Source: Falsirhodobacter sp051195255 (GTDB lineage Bacteria > Pseudomonadota > Alphaproteobacteria > Rhodobacterales > Rhodobacteraceae). Taken from it: a DNA stretch of 64,000 nt. Shown one piece after another: positions 8,570 through 16,505 of the stretch. The stretch spans positions 310,001 through 374,000 of the forward strand of contig NZ_JBNJLK010000001.1 in NCBI RefSeq assembly GCF_051195255.1. The letters run 5' to 3'. The translations under genes and the position numbers were made by a program. Positions within the stretch are counted from its first letter, which is position 1. Every line of letters starts with the position of its first letter. The notes beneath the pieces are model-generated. The model saw nothing but the letters and a program-made list of their open reading frames with translations, was not told where the DNA came from and made no database searches.

Positions 8570-9451
8570 TTACTGGAACAGCGACAGGATGCTTTGCGGC
8601 GCCTGGTTCGCGATCGACAGCGATTGCGTGCTCAGCTGCTGCTGCACCTGAAGGGCCTGAAGGCGGGCCGAAGCCTCCTCCATGTCGGCATCGACCATGG
8701 CGCCGATGCCGGTTTCCACGGCATCCGACAGTTTCGACACGAAGTCGGACTGCATCGTCAGCTGGTTTTCCTTCGAACCGAAGGAAGCCGCGGCGTCGGT
8801 GGCCACGCCGATCAGGGTGTCCATCTGCGTCAGCAGCGCGTCGATATCCAGTTCTTCACCCGCGGCCGGCGTCAGCGTGATGTCGGCCAGGCCTTCAAGA
8901 CCGCCACCCGCGTCCTGGCTCAGGTTCTGGCCGGACACGGTGATCTTGCCCGTGGTGACGGTGCCGTCCGTCCCGCGGTTCAGCGAGGACAGGACCTGGT
9001 AGCCCGACGTGGCGTCCGCGTCGTCCACCTTGTAGTCGTCGCTGGAGACGAGGTTCACGCCGTTGAACTGTGCCGAGTCGACCGTCGACTTGATCTGCTC
9101 TTTCAGAGCGTCGATGTCCGCCTGGATGGTCTTCTGGTCTTCGCCCGTCTTGCCTTGGGCGGAAACGATCTTGTTCTTCATCTCCGTCAGGCGGTCCGTG
9201 ACGGAGGTTGCGGCTTCCCGCGCGACCGAAACGGTGGACTGGCCCAGCGACAGGTTCTCGCCGATGGTCTCGAAGTTGGAGACGTCCGATTCCATCGTTT
9301 TCGAGATAGACCAGACGGCGGCGTTGTCCTTGGCGGAGGAGACGGATTTCCCCGTCGAGATTTCGTTCTGTACCTGGTTCAGGTTGCTGTTGATGCCCTT
9401 CATCGTCTGGAGGGCAACCATTGCGCTGGAGTTGGTCAGGATCGAAGACAT
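8570..9451 (-). CDS. fliC: Flagellin, filament subunit
   Basis: The flagellar filament protein, exported through the basal body. The 293-residue product has the conserved D0/D1 N-terminus (SSAMVALQTMKGINSNLNQV, then ISTGKSV) and C-terminus (RLQALQVQQQLSTQSLSIAN, ending SILSLFQ). A short variable Asp/Gly/Thr-rich centre lies between. The length is at the small end for flagellins. flaF and flbT follow in the same direction. The 180-bp upstream gap holds a possible CtrA-type box. Confidence 0.96.
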   Translation of the reverse strand: MSSILTNSSAMVALQTMKGINSNLNQVQNEISTGKSVSSAKDNAAVWSISKTMESDVSNFETIGENLSLGQSTVSVAREAATSVTDRLTEMKNKIVSAQGKTGEDQKTIQADIDALKEQIKSTVDSAQFNGVNLVSSDDYKVDDADATSGYQVLSSLNRGTDGTVTTGKITVSGQNLSQDAGGGLEGLADITLTPAAGEELDIDALLTQMDTLIGVATDAAASFGSKENQLTMQSDFVSKLSDAVETGIGAMVDADMEEASARLQALQVQQQLSTQSLSIANQAPQSILSLFQ

Positions 9452-9585
9452 TTTAGTTTCCCTTGTTCCACGGCTTTGCGTGGTCCTGCCGCGTTTGCGG
9501 CATCTGACGGGCTTCTACCCTGCGCCGGTTGTGTCCGGCGCGCCGCCCCAACCTTGGGACGCAGGTCCGTTTTGGACCGCAATGC

Positions 9586-9600
9586 TTAAAGGCGTGCTAA
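9586..9600. promoter_or_regulatory. Possible CtrA-type box upstream of flagellin
   Basis: TTAA, seven bases, CTAA on the plus strand (TTAG-N7-TTAA on the minus strand). This is close to the TTAA-N7-TTAA CtrA site that controls flagellar genes in alphaproteobacteria. It lies about 135 bp upstream of the flagellin start. One base differs from consensus, so this is tentative. Confidence 0.35.
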
Positions 9601-9630
9601 TGGCGGCGGGCCAGATAAAGCGCATTTGAA

Positions 9631-9948
9631 TCAATACCTCCGGGTCAGAAGGCCGGTCCCTCCGGCGTCGCGCTTCTGCCCCGTGCCGTCATAGGTCACC
9701 AGCTTGTCCCCGGCCTGCCCCATCGACCGGATGTCGGCCAGGCGCCAGCGTGCGGCACGCACCCCTTCCGCAGCGCTTTGCAGGCGGGAGGACAAGCGCA
9801 GCGCCCTTTGCCGCAGGGCGACCAGTTCGTCGTCCGGCTGCAGCGCATCCGCCGCCGCCTTCAGCAGGGGGGCGCAGGTGGCGAGTTCAGCGAAATCTCC
9901 GGTGTCCAGCGCGGTGTCGATCCGGGCCATCAGCGCAAGCACGGTCAT
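9631..9948 (-). CDS. Small helical protein, possible FlgN-type flagellar chaperone
   Basis: A 105-residue, mostly helical protein with no signal peptide. It begins MTVLALMARIDTALDTGDF and ends with a short segment KLVTYDGTGQKRD. A two-helix body followed by a flexible tail with a YD-G motif resembles FlgN-like export chaperones for the hook-filament junction proteins, but similarity is weak by eye. It overlaps the rod-binding protein gene by ATGA, so it belongs to the same two-gene unit. Confidence 0.6.
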   Translation of the reverse strand: MTVLALMARIDTALDTGDFAELATCAPLLKAAADALQPDDELVALRQRALRLSSRLQSAAEGVRAARWRLADIRSMGQAGDKLVTYDGTGQKRDAGGTGLLTRRY

Positions 9949-10205
9949 TCCTTACCCCCCATCGCGCGATACAGCGATTCGGTCAGGCCGATGCCGCCGT
10001 GATCCACCATGGCGCGGGCCTGTTCGTCGCGCAGGAAGGACGCGAACTGCGCCTCCCCCGCGCCGCCGCCGAACGCGCCGGAGGTGGCGCCAAGGCCGGC
10101 CTGCCCGAGCATCTGCGACAGGAAGGTGGTTTCCAGTTGCGCGGCCTTGTCGCGCAGCGGGTCGGACGGGCGGGGCATGGCGGGGGATGTGACGGCGGAA
10201 ATCAT
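9945..10205 (-). CDS. FlgJ-type rod-binding protein (N-terminal domain only)
   Basis: An 86-residue protein matching only the rod-binding domain of FlgJ: a LRDKAAQLETTFLSQML helix and a C-terminal FLRDEQARAMVDHGGIGL segment. The muramidase domain of enteric FlgJ is absent, as is usual in alphaproteobacteria. In such species a separate lytic enzyme opens the cell wall for the rod. The start at 10205 has a clear AGGAGG ribosome binding site. It is divergent from fliK. Confidence 0.85.
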   Translation of the reverse strand: MISAVTSPAMPRPSDPLRDKAAQLETTFLSQMLGQAGLGATSGAFGGGAGEAQFASFLRDEQARAMVDHGGIGLTESLYRAMGGKE

Positions 10206-10252
10206 GAAGCCTCCTGAAATTTCCGGCAGTCTGGCGGGGCGCGGTAAAGAAA

Positions 10253-10292
10253 CCGGTAATGGTCGCCATGCCAGGAAGAAGGCCATTACCGG
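10253..10292. repeat. 10-bp perfect inverted repeat just before fliK
   Basis: CCGGTAATGG (10253-10262) and CCATTACCGG (10283-10292) form perfect arms with a 20-base spacer, extendable inwards by one G-U and one C-G pair in RNA. The right arm overlaps the GGAG ribosome binding site (10291-10294) of the fliK-like gene. It may be a protein operator or an mRNA stem that hides the start site. Confidence 0.7.
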
Positions 10293-10302
10293 AGATGTCC
10301 TG

Positions 10303-11814
10303 ATGTTGGTGGCCGCGAATCTTCTGCAGGCGCTTCTGGCGCCGCGCCTGTCCCCGCCCCAGCCGTCGGCCGGGGAGGTTCCCTTTGCGCTGGATGAAGG
10401 CGTCGCTACCGGGGGTGGAGTGTCGGTGCCGCCCGGCGTCACGGCCGACGGCAAGACCCCTAAGGCGGTGGAGGAAGCGGCCATCGCCCCCCAGCCTGAT
10501 GAGGTCGGACTGACGGAGGAGGCTGATGCCGCCACGGATGACGTGCTGTCCGAGAGCGTGATGCCATCGGATCAGAGCGTGACGGAAAATCAGATCGTGC
10601 CGATCCCGATGCCTGTGGCGTCCGACGCCGCAGCGGCGAAGGTATGGGCCGCATCGAAGGGACCCGTGACACCGGCACCGGAGAGGCCAGCAATCACGGA
10701 AGATGGGGATGCGGGACCCACCGCCCTACCCATCCCTGCGGCACCAGAGGGGACTGCCGTCAAAGGGGATGTGGATGCAAGACCCTTGGCACCTCCCATG
10801 CTTGCGGCACCGGATGGGGCTGTGATCGCGGAGAATACGGATGCAAGATCCTTAGCACCGCCCGTGCCTGCGGCACCGGGATGGATGGCGCCTTTGGCGG
10901 CGCCTATGCGTCAAGCGGACGTCGCGGCCAATCAACCGAGAGCATTGGCTGAGAAAGATATGGTCGTCCTGGGGGGCCCCGCCCCTGGCCTTATCCCTTC
11001 CGCGGCAACTCCTGCGGACGCGGCTGTCGTTCCGCCCAATCCTGCCCCTGTGCAGGCCGCGGACGCGGGCCTGCACAGGGCGACTGATGGAGCGTTGCCC
11101 CCTGACCTCATGCCCGCCCCTATGCGTGCGGCTGCCTTCTCAACGGGGCTGGAGGCCGCCTCATCCCCGGCCGTCACCACCCCCGACTCTGCCGCCATTG
11201 CTTATGCGCCCACGACCATGCCTGCCCCCACCTCACCCTCGCAGGACGTTGCGTCTGCGAAGGTGCCCCGCCCCCGCCCTGACACGGCCACCGAGGTGTC
11301 GGCCAGCGAACCGGCCGCCGCATCGGTGGTACCCCTCGATCTGCGCGCGGACATCCCCCCTGTGCCCGCCGAGCCGACCGCGGCACCCACGCCGACATCC
11401 AGCCTCGACACCCCGAGGGGCGGATTCGAGGCAGCGGTTCCCGAGGCCGCGCGCAAACAGGCCGAGGCCGTGGTTCATGCCCAGGCCGAGACGTTGACCC
11501 GCGACAGCGTGGGGGAGGATCAGGGCCGCGTCCATGTCACCCTGCAACGCGACGGCGATGACTGGCGCGTCGTGGTCAGCGCGGACAACCCCGCGACATT
11601 GGACCTGATGCGCCGGCACGCCGACCAGCTGCAGCAGGATCTGGCCCAGCAGGGCTTCGGCGGCGCACAGCTCGACTTTTCGGAGTGGAAGGAGCCGGAG
11701 ACGCCGGAGCCCCAAGCCGACACGGGACATGAGGTTCCCGCCCCCCGGGCCGAAATGGCCCGTTACACGCATTCGCCCCTCCTGCCCTCTTCGGGCCTGG
11801 ACCTTCGGCTTTAA
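10303..11814 (+). CDS. fliK: FliK-like flagellar hook-length control protein
   Basis: FliK measures hook length and triggers the FlhB substrate switch. The product of 503 residues from the ATG at 10303 (GGAG eight bases upstream) has a long Pro/Ala-rich, low-complexity N-terminal and middle part. It ends in a compact domain matching the Flg_hook fold (GRVHVTLQRDGDDWRVVVSA, then LMRRHADQLQQDLAQQG). The middle contains three tandem 22-residue units (nt 10690-10887). An in-frame ATG at 10204 would add 33 residues but lies before the inverted repeat. Divergent from the rod-binding gene and followed closely by flgD, as expected. Confidence 0.85.
   Translation: MLVAANLLQALLAPRLSPPQPSAGEVPFALDEGVATGGGVSVPPGVTADGKTPKAVEEAAIAPQPDEVGLTEEADAATDDVLSESVMPSDQSVTENQIVPIPMPVASDAAAAKVWAASKGPVTPAPERPAITEDGDAGPTALPIPAAPEGTAVKGDVDARPLAPPMLAAPDGAVIAENTDARSLAPPVPAAPGWMAPLAAPMRQADVAANQPRALAEKDMVVLGGPAPGLIPSAATPADAAVVPPNPAPVQAADAGLHRATDGALPPDLMPAPMRAAAFSTGLEAASSPAVTTPDSAAIAYAPTTMPAPTSPSQDVASAKVPRPRPDTATEVSASEPAAASVVPLDLRADIPPVPAEPTAAPTPTSSLDTPRGGFEAAVPEAARKQAEAVVHAQAETLTRDSVGEDQGRVHVTLQRDGDDWRVVVSADNPATLDLMRRHADQLQQDLAQQGFGGAQLDFSEWKEPETPEPQADTGHEVPAPRAEMARYTHSPLLPSSGLDLRL
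10690..10887 (+). repeat. Three tandem 66-bp units inside fliK
   Basis: Three consecutive in-frame 66-bp units (10690-10755, 10756-10821, 10822-10887) encode degenerate 22-residue repeats with shared D-A-R-x-L-A-P-P and A-A-P cores. They lie in the flexible ruler region of the FliK-like protein. Confidence 0.75.
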
Positions 11815-11823
11815 GGACAGATC

Positions 11824-12471
11824 ATGGACGTCACCAGCACCACCTCCGTCACCACGCGCACCTCCTCGGGCGGGGCCACGATGTCGGGAAGCACCGATTA
11901 TCAGACCTTCCTGACGATGCTGACAACGCAGCTGAAGAACCAGGATCCGACCTCCCCCATGGAATCGACGGATTTCGCGGTGCAGCTTGCGACCTTTTCG
12001 GGGGTGGAGCAGCAGACGCTCACCAACCAGCACCTCGAATCCATCGGCGGGAAGATGGACGCGATGACGCTGTCGGACCTGTCGTCCTGGCTGGGGGCGC
12101 AGGCGATGGTCACCGCCCCCGTGACGGTGGATGGCAGCCCGGTGACGCTGTATCCGCAATTCGACGCCAAGGCGGACGGGGCGGTTCTGGTGGTCAAGGA
12201 CGCCGCCGGAAACACCGTCGCGCGCGAGGAGATCGACCCCACCGCCAAGAGCCTGGAATGGTCCCCCACGGACGCCACGGGCGGGGCCCTCCCCTCGGGC
12301 AGCTATGCGCTGAGCGTGGAGAACTATTCCGGCGAGACGGCGCTGTCGCTCACCACCGTGCAGCATTATGCCGAGGTGGCCGAGGCGAAGATCGGGGCCA
12401 ACGGCACCGTCCTGGTGCTGGCAGACGGGACGGAGGTCGCCGCCTCCGACGTGACCAGCCTGAAACGCTAG
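11824..12471 (+). CDS. flgD: FlgD, hook cap / scaffold protein
   Basis: FlgD caps the growing hook and is lost once the filament starts. The 215-residue product has the conserved N-terminal block DYQTFLTMLTTQLKNQDPTS followed by MESTDFAVQLATFSGVEQQ, and an Ig-like C-terminal half with PSGSYALSVENYSG. It begins 10 bp after fliK. Its stop shares CTAG (12468-12471) with the convergent ubiB stop. Confidence 0.95.
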   Translation: MDVTSTTSVTTRTSSGGATMSGSTDYQTFLTMLTTQLKNQDPTSPMESTDFAVQLATFSGVEQQTLTNQHLESIGGKMDAMTLSDLSSWLGAQAMVTAPVTVDGSPVTLYPQFDAKADGAVLVVKDAAGNTVAREEIDPTAKSLEWSPTDATGGALPSGSYALSVENYSGETALSLTTVQHYAEVAEAKIGANGTVLVLADGTEVAASDVTSLKR

Positions 12472-13988
12472 ATCAGCGCGCCGATCGCGACGCCGATCAG
12501 GGCGATGGCGGCCCCCACCGCCATCGGCTTCAGGCGCGACGGCGTGCGGACGATCACGGTCGGTTCGGCATCGTCTCGGATCAGCCGCTGTTCGACCAGT
12601 TCGGGCAGGCGCGGCCCGAAGCGGGCCAGAACGCGGGCCGTTTGTGCCAGATCGCGCAGGGCGGCCCGGGGGCCGACATTCTCGCGGATATAAGCCTCCA
12701 CCACCGGGCGGGCGACCTGCCAGATGTTGATGTGCGGATCCAGCGACCGGGCCACGCCTTCGACCACCACCATCGTGCGTTGCAGCAGGATCAGTTCGGT
12801 CCGGGTGCGCATGCCGAAGCGTTCCGTCACCTCGAACAGGTAGGACAGCAGCCGCGCCATGGAAATGTGGGTCGCGTCCATGCCGAAGATCGGCTCTCCG
12901 ATCACGCGCAGGGCGCGGGCGAATTCATCGATGTCGCGGTCGCGGGGGACGTAGCCCGCTTCGAAATGCACCTCGGCCACGCGACGGTAGTCGCGGCGGA
13001 TGAAGCCATACAGGATCTCGGCATAGACACGGCGGGTGTAGGGGTCGAGCCGCCCCATGATCCCGAAGTCATAGGCGACGATGGCGCCGTCCGGACCCAC
13101 CTTCAGGTTGCCGTGATGCATGTCGGCGTGGAACAGCCCGTCGCGCAACGCATGGTTCAGGAACAGTTGCAGCACGCGCGCGCCCAGAACCGTGCGGTCA
13201 TGGCCTGCGGCGTCAAGGGCGTCGGTGTCGGCCAGGCTGATGCCGTCCACCCAGTCCATCGTCATGAGCGTGCGGCCGGACAGGTTCCAGATCGGGGCCG
13301 GCACGCGGAAACCTTCGTCGGCCGACGTGTTGACGGCGAATTCGCCGGCCGCCGCGGCTTCCAGCCGCAGATCCAGTTCGCCCGTCACCACGCCGTCGAA
13401 ATGGCGCACCACGTCCATCGGCCGCAACCGGCGCGAAAAGGGAAGAAGCGCCTCCACGATCCGCGCACCGGTGTAGAAGGCGTCCACGTCCACGCGGAAG
13501 GCGCGTTCGATGCTGGGACGCAGGACCTTCACCGCCACCTCCCGCCCGTCGATCAGGCGCGCGGAATGCACCTGCGCGATGGACGCCGCGGCCACGGGTT
13601 CGGAAAAGTCGGTGAAGGCGTCAATCGCCTCCGGCCCAAGCTCCGCCGCGATCTGCTGCTTGGCCAGGACGGTCGGGAACGGCGGAAGGCGGTCCTGAAG
13701 ATAGCGCAGCTGCATCGCCAGATCGCCGCCCACGATGTCGGGTCGGGTCGACAGGATCTGGCCGAACTTGATGTAGGCCGGCCCCAGCGCCGTGATCGCC
13801 CGCACCACCGGCGGCAGGGCCGGATCGCCCTTCAGACCGAGCCAGGTGAAGGGCCAGGCCAGAAGATGCGCCACAAGCCGCAAACGGGCGGGAGCCTCGG
13901 CCTGTTGCAGGATGACGGGAAGCGCGCCGGTCCGCTGGAACGTCGCCAGCGTGCGGATCAGCCGCAGAATGTTGTGCGGGCCCCTCAA
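12468..13988 (-). CDS. ubiB: UbiB, atypical kinase/ATPase for ubiquinone biosynthesis
   Basis: UbiB supports aerobic ubiquinone biosynthesis as an atypical ABC1/ADCK-type kinase-like ATPase at the membrane. The 506-residue product shows the KxGQ motif (KFGQ, residues 74-77), the AAASIAQVHSA segment that replaces the normal P-loop, the catalytic-loop-like LFHADMHHGNLKV and the metal-binding YDFGIMGRL. A C-terminal hydrophobic segment (about residues 488-506) fits membrane anchoring. ubiE is directly upstream in the same direction, one base apart, so the two form an operon. Confidence 0.95.
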   Translation of the reverse strand: MRGPHNILRLIRTLATFQRTGALPVILQQAEAPARLRLVAHLLAWPFTWLGLKGDPALPPVVRAITALGPAYIKFGQILSTRPDIVGGDLAMQLRYLQDRLPPFPTVLAKQQIAAELGPEAIDAFTDFSEPVAAASIAQVHSARLIDGREVAVKVLRPSIERAFRVDVDAFYTGARIVEALLPFSRRLRPMDVVRHFDGVVTGELDLRLEAAAAGEFAVNTSADEGFRVPAPIWNLSGRTLMTMDWVDGISLADTDALDAAGHDRTVLGARVLQLFLNHALRDGLFHADMHHGNLKVGPDGAIVAYDFGIMGRLDPYTRRVYAEILYGFIRRDYRRVAEVHFEAGYVPRDRDIDEFARALRVIGEPIFGMDATHISMARLLSYLFEVTERFGMRTRTELILLQRTMVVVEGVARSLDPHINIWQVARPVVEAYIRENVGPRAALRDLAQTARVLARFGPRLPELVEQRLIRDDAEPTVIVRTPSRLKPMAVGAAIALIGVAIGALI

Positions 13989-13989
13989 G

Positions 13990-14733
13990 TCAGACCTTCC
14001 AGCCGGAATGCAGCGCCGCGATGCCCATGGACATGTTGCGATACTTCACCAGATCGAAGCCCGCCTGACGGATCATGCCGGCGAACGTCTCCTGATCCGG
14101 GAACTTGCGGATGGATTCGACAAGGTACTGGTAGCTGTCGCGGTCGCCCGTCACCATCTTGCCCATCTGGGGGATGACGTTGAAGCTGTAGAGGTCATAG
14201 GCCTTCTGCATCATCGGGTTGGGCAACTGGCTGAACTCCAGCACCATCAGGCGGCCGCCGGGGCGCAGGACGCGATACGCCTCGTTCAACGCGTCCTGAA
14301 CGCGGGTCACGTTCCGGATGCCGAAGCTGATCGTGTAGACGTCGAAGCTGTTGTCGGGCAGCGGCAGCGCCATCGCGTCGCCCACGACCCAGTCCAGACG
14401 ATCGGCCATGTTGCCCGCATCGGCGCGCTGGCGCCCCGCGACCAGCATCGATTCCGTCATGTCCAGCACGACGGCCTTCGACCCCGCCGCGCGCTTCAGG
14501 AAGCGGAAGGCCACGTCGCCCGTGCCGCCCGCCACATCCAGCAGGCGCTGTCCGGGGCGCGGGGCCAGCCAGTCCATCATCGCATCCTTCCACAGGCGGT
14601 GGACGCCGGCGGACATGAGGTCGTTCATCACGTCATAGCGCGAGGCGACGGAGGAGAAGACGCCATGCACGAGGCCCGCCTTCTCGGTTTCATCCACGGT
14701 GCGGAAGCCGAAATGGGTGGTCTTGTCGCTCAT
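13990..14733 (-). CDS. ubiE: UbiE, demethylmenaquinone/ubiquinone C-methyltransferase
   Basis: UbiE is the SAM-dependent C-methyltransferase of ubiquinone (and menaquinone) synthesis. The 247-residue product has the SAM-binding motif LLDVAGGTGDVAFRF, the family segment GDAMALPLPDNSFDVYTISFGIRNV, and the RVLRPGGRLMVLEFSQ motif. It is the promoter-proximal gene of the ubiE-ubiB pair and is divergent from mutM. In many alphaproteobacteria this trio is kept together. Confidence 0.97.
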   Translation of the reverse strand: MSDKTTHFGFRTVDETEKAGLVHGVFSSVASRYDVMNDLMSAGVHRLWKDAMMDWLAPRPGQRLLDVAGGTGDVAFRFLKRAAGSKAVVLDMTESMLVAGRQRADAGNMADRLDWVVGDAMALPLPDNSFDVYTISFGIRNVTRVQDALNEAYRVLRPGGRLMVLEFSQLPNPMMQKAYDLYSFNVIPQMGKMVTGDRDSYQYLVESIRKFPDQETFAGMIRQAGFDLVKYRNMSMGIAALHSGWKV

Positions 14734-14854
14734 GCTGCGCCCTCATGTCGAAGTTGGCCGTCGTTCGCCGAATGGGTATATGGTGCCGGCGCAAAGGAAA
14801 ACCGCTTTGTCGCCCGCGCTTCGCACATATATAGCGATGCGCCGGAGGTCGCCC

Positions 14855-15697
14855 ATGCCCGAATTGCCCGAAGTCGAAACCGTCCGCCGCGGCCTTGCGC
14901 CCGTGCTGACCGGCCATGTGATCGCGAAGGCCGCGGTGAACCGTCCCGACCTGCGCTGGCCCTTCCCGCCCGACATGGCGGCGCGGCTGACCGGGGCGCG
15001 GGTGCTGGGGCTGCGGCGGCGGTCGAAATACATCCTGGCCGATCTGGACAGTGGCGAAACGCTGCTGATCCATCTGGGCATGTCCGGCCGGATGCTGATT
15101 TCCGGCGTGCAGGTGGGACAGTTCCATCATGAACACCCCGCGCCCGAAAAGCACGACCACGTGGTGCTGACCATGGAAACCGGCGCCCGCGTGACTTTCA
15201 ACGACGCCCGGCGGTTTGGCGCGATGGACCTGCTGCCCACCGGCGGCGATCACCCGCTGCTGGCCATTCTGGGGCCGGAGCCCTTGGGCAACAGTTTCGA
15301 CACGGACTATCTGGCGGCGCGGCTGAAGGGGCGCAACACGCCCGTGAAATCGGCCCTGCTGGACCAGCGAATCGTGGCCGGTCTTGGCAACATCTACGTG
15401 TGCGAGGCGCTGTTCCGTGCCCGCCTCGACCCGCGCCGTCTGGCGGGGCAGCTGACGGGGGACGAGGTGGGCCGGCTGGTCCCCATCATCCGCGACGTGC
15501 TGGAGGAGGCGATCGCCGCCGGAGGGTCCTCCCTGCGCGATTATCGCCAGGCGGGCGGGGAGCTGGGCTATTTCCAGCACAGCTTCCGCGTCTATGGCCG
15601 CGAGGGTTGGCCCTGCCCCGAATGCGGCACCCAAGTGCAGAGGATCGTTCAGTCCGGGCGGTCGACCTTCTTCTGTCCCGACTGCCAAAAGGCTTGA
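14855..15697 (+). CDS. mutM: MutM (Fpg), formamidopyrimidine-DNA glycosylase
   Basis: Removes 8-oxoguanine and ring-opened purines from DNA. The 280-residue product starts MPELPEVETVRRGL, giving the catalytic Pro2 and Glu3. It contains the helix-two-turn-helix region and ends with the zinc finger (CPECGT, then FFCPDCQ). The stop codon overlaps the -35 box of the rpsT promoter. Confidence 0.97.
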   Translation: MPELPEVETVRRGLAPVLTGHVIAKAAVNRPDLRWPFPPDMAARLTGARVLGLRRRSKYILADLDSGETLLIHLGMSGRMLISGVQVGQFHHEHPAPEKHDHVVLTMETGARVTFNDARRFGAMDLLPTGGDHPLLAILGPEPLGNSFDTDYLAARLKGRNTPVKSALLDQRIVAGLGNIYVCEALFRARLDPRRLAGQLTGDEVGRLVPIIRDVLEEAIAAGGSSLRDYRQAGGELGYFQHSFRVYGREGWPCPECGTQVQRIVQSGRSTFFCPDCQKA

Positions 15698-15722
15698 CTT
15701 GCGCCCGAGTCGGGCATAAAGA
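15694..15722 (+). promoter_or_regulatory. Sigma-70-type promoter for rpsT
   Basis: TTGACT (15694-15699), a 17-base spacer, then TAAAGA (15717-15722), 44 bp before the rpsT start. Spacing is ideal and both boxes are close to consensus. The -35 box overlaps the mutM stop. Confidence 0.6.
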
Positions 15723-15766
15723 CCCGGCTTCAAGAATAGAACCCCGACAGAACCGGAAACCGATTA

Positions 15767-16042
15767 ATGGCAAATACGCCCCAGTCCAAGAAGCGCGCCC
15801 GGCAGTCCGAAGCACGCTTTGCAATCAACAAGGCGCGCCGTTCGCGGATTCGCACCTTCCTGCGCAAAGTCGAAGAAGCCATCGCATCCGGCGATCAGGC
15901 TGTCGCGGCCGAAGCCCTTCGCACTGCCCAGCCCGAAATGGCGCGCGGCGTGACCAAGGGTGTGCTGCACAAGAACACCGTTGCCCGCAAGATGTCGCGC
16001 CTGTCGTCGCGCGTGAAGGCCCTTAGCGCCGCCGCGGCCTGA
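15767..16042 (+). CDS. rpsT: Ribosomal protein S20
   Basis: S20 binds 16S rRNA in the small subunit. The 91-residue product is Ala/Arg/Lys-rich and opens MANTPQSKKRARQSEARF, with SRIRTFLRKVEEAI and the C-terminal NTVARKMSRLSSRV. It is followed by a clear intrinsic terminator. The location directly upstream of dnaA is common in Rhodobacterales. Confidence 0.97.
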   Translation: MANTPQSKKRARQSEARFAINKARRSRIRTFLRKVEEAIASGDQAVAAEALRTAQPEMARGVTKGVLHKNTVARKMSRLSSRVKALSAAAA

Positions 16043-16066
16043 GTCCAGAGACATTCCGTTGAATTG

Positions 16067-16089
16067 GCGCGCCCTTGGGCGCGCTTTTT
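16067..16089 (+). terminator. Intrinsic terminator of rpsT
   Basis: GCGCGCCC (16067-16074) and GGGCGCGC (16077-16084) form a near-continuous hairpin followed by TTTTT. Confidence 0.85.
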
Positions 16090-16237
16090 CGTTTTTATTT
16101 CGGGATGATGCGGCAAGATCGCAGGTTCCGGATTCGGCCCCGCCAATTTTCTGTCAACAGCGAAGTTCGGTTGCGGACCCCTCGGCTCCGGGGCTAGCGT
16201 CCTTGAAGCGATTCACCTGTCCTGGGGGACATGACGT

Positions 16238-16310
16238 GATCGCATCCCGTTGGGGCCCGGCTGCCAGTACGTCGCGCATGCGCGACCAGGGCCGCCAGCG
16301 GGATGCGATC
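16238..16310. repeat. Two-tier palindrome in the rpsT-dnaA gap
   Basis: The outer arms (16238-16258 and 16289-16310) are complementary over 21 bases apart from one G-U-type mismatch and one bulged base. Each arm starts or ends with the 12-mer GATCGCATCCCG or its complement. Between them is a perfect 16-bp palindrome, GTCGCGCATGCGCGAC (16271-16286). Function unknown. Confidence 0.85.
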
Positions 16311-16349
16311 CTTGCACGATCGAACAGGGTGCCTTCGGCGCCCCGATAT

Positions 16350-16375
16350 CCTCACGGGACGTGTTTCCCGTGAGG
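16350..16375. repeat. Hairpin upstream of dnaA (10-bp arms)
   Basis: CCTCACGGGA (16350-16359) and TCCCGTGAGG (16366-16375) are perfect arms around a 6-base loop. What follows is only weakly T-rich (TTGTCCTGTTGTT), so it is not a clear terminator. It could be an operator or part of the dnaA leader. Confidence 0.7.
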
Positions 16376-16466
16376 TTGTCCTGTTGTTGCGGCCGTCGGC
16401 ATTGTGCCGGCCGGTCATCCCCTGCGGCTTGCCGTCCTTCGGGTTCGGGTGAGGCACAAGAAAAAT

Positions 16467-16480
16467 CGGGCAAAGGCCCG
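16467..16480 (+). repeat. Short hairpin 25 bp before dnaA start
   Basis: CGGGC-AAAG-GCCCG, a 5-bp stem with a tetraloop, between the larger hairpins and the dnaA start. Confidence 0.4.
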
Positions 16481-16505
16481 CGCGGTGGATTTGGAGCGGT
16501 CAGGC

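Larger units (their letters stand above)
16090..16505. other. Long non-coding region upstream of dnaA
   Basis: About 416 bp with no convincing gene. It holds a 73-bp two-tier palindrome (16238-16310) and hairpins at 16350-16375, 16397-16409 and 16467-16480. I saw no exact TTATCCACA-type DnaA box on either strand, so it is not obviously the replication origin. It probably contains the dnaA promoter and a structured leader. Confidence 0.6.

Noticed and set aside
16090..16505. Replication origin next to dnaA
   Set aside because: No exact DnaA boxes and no AT-rich unwinding stretch were seen; in many alphaproteobacteria the origin is elsewhere.
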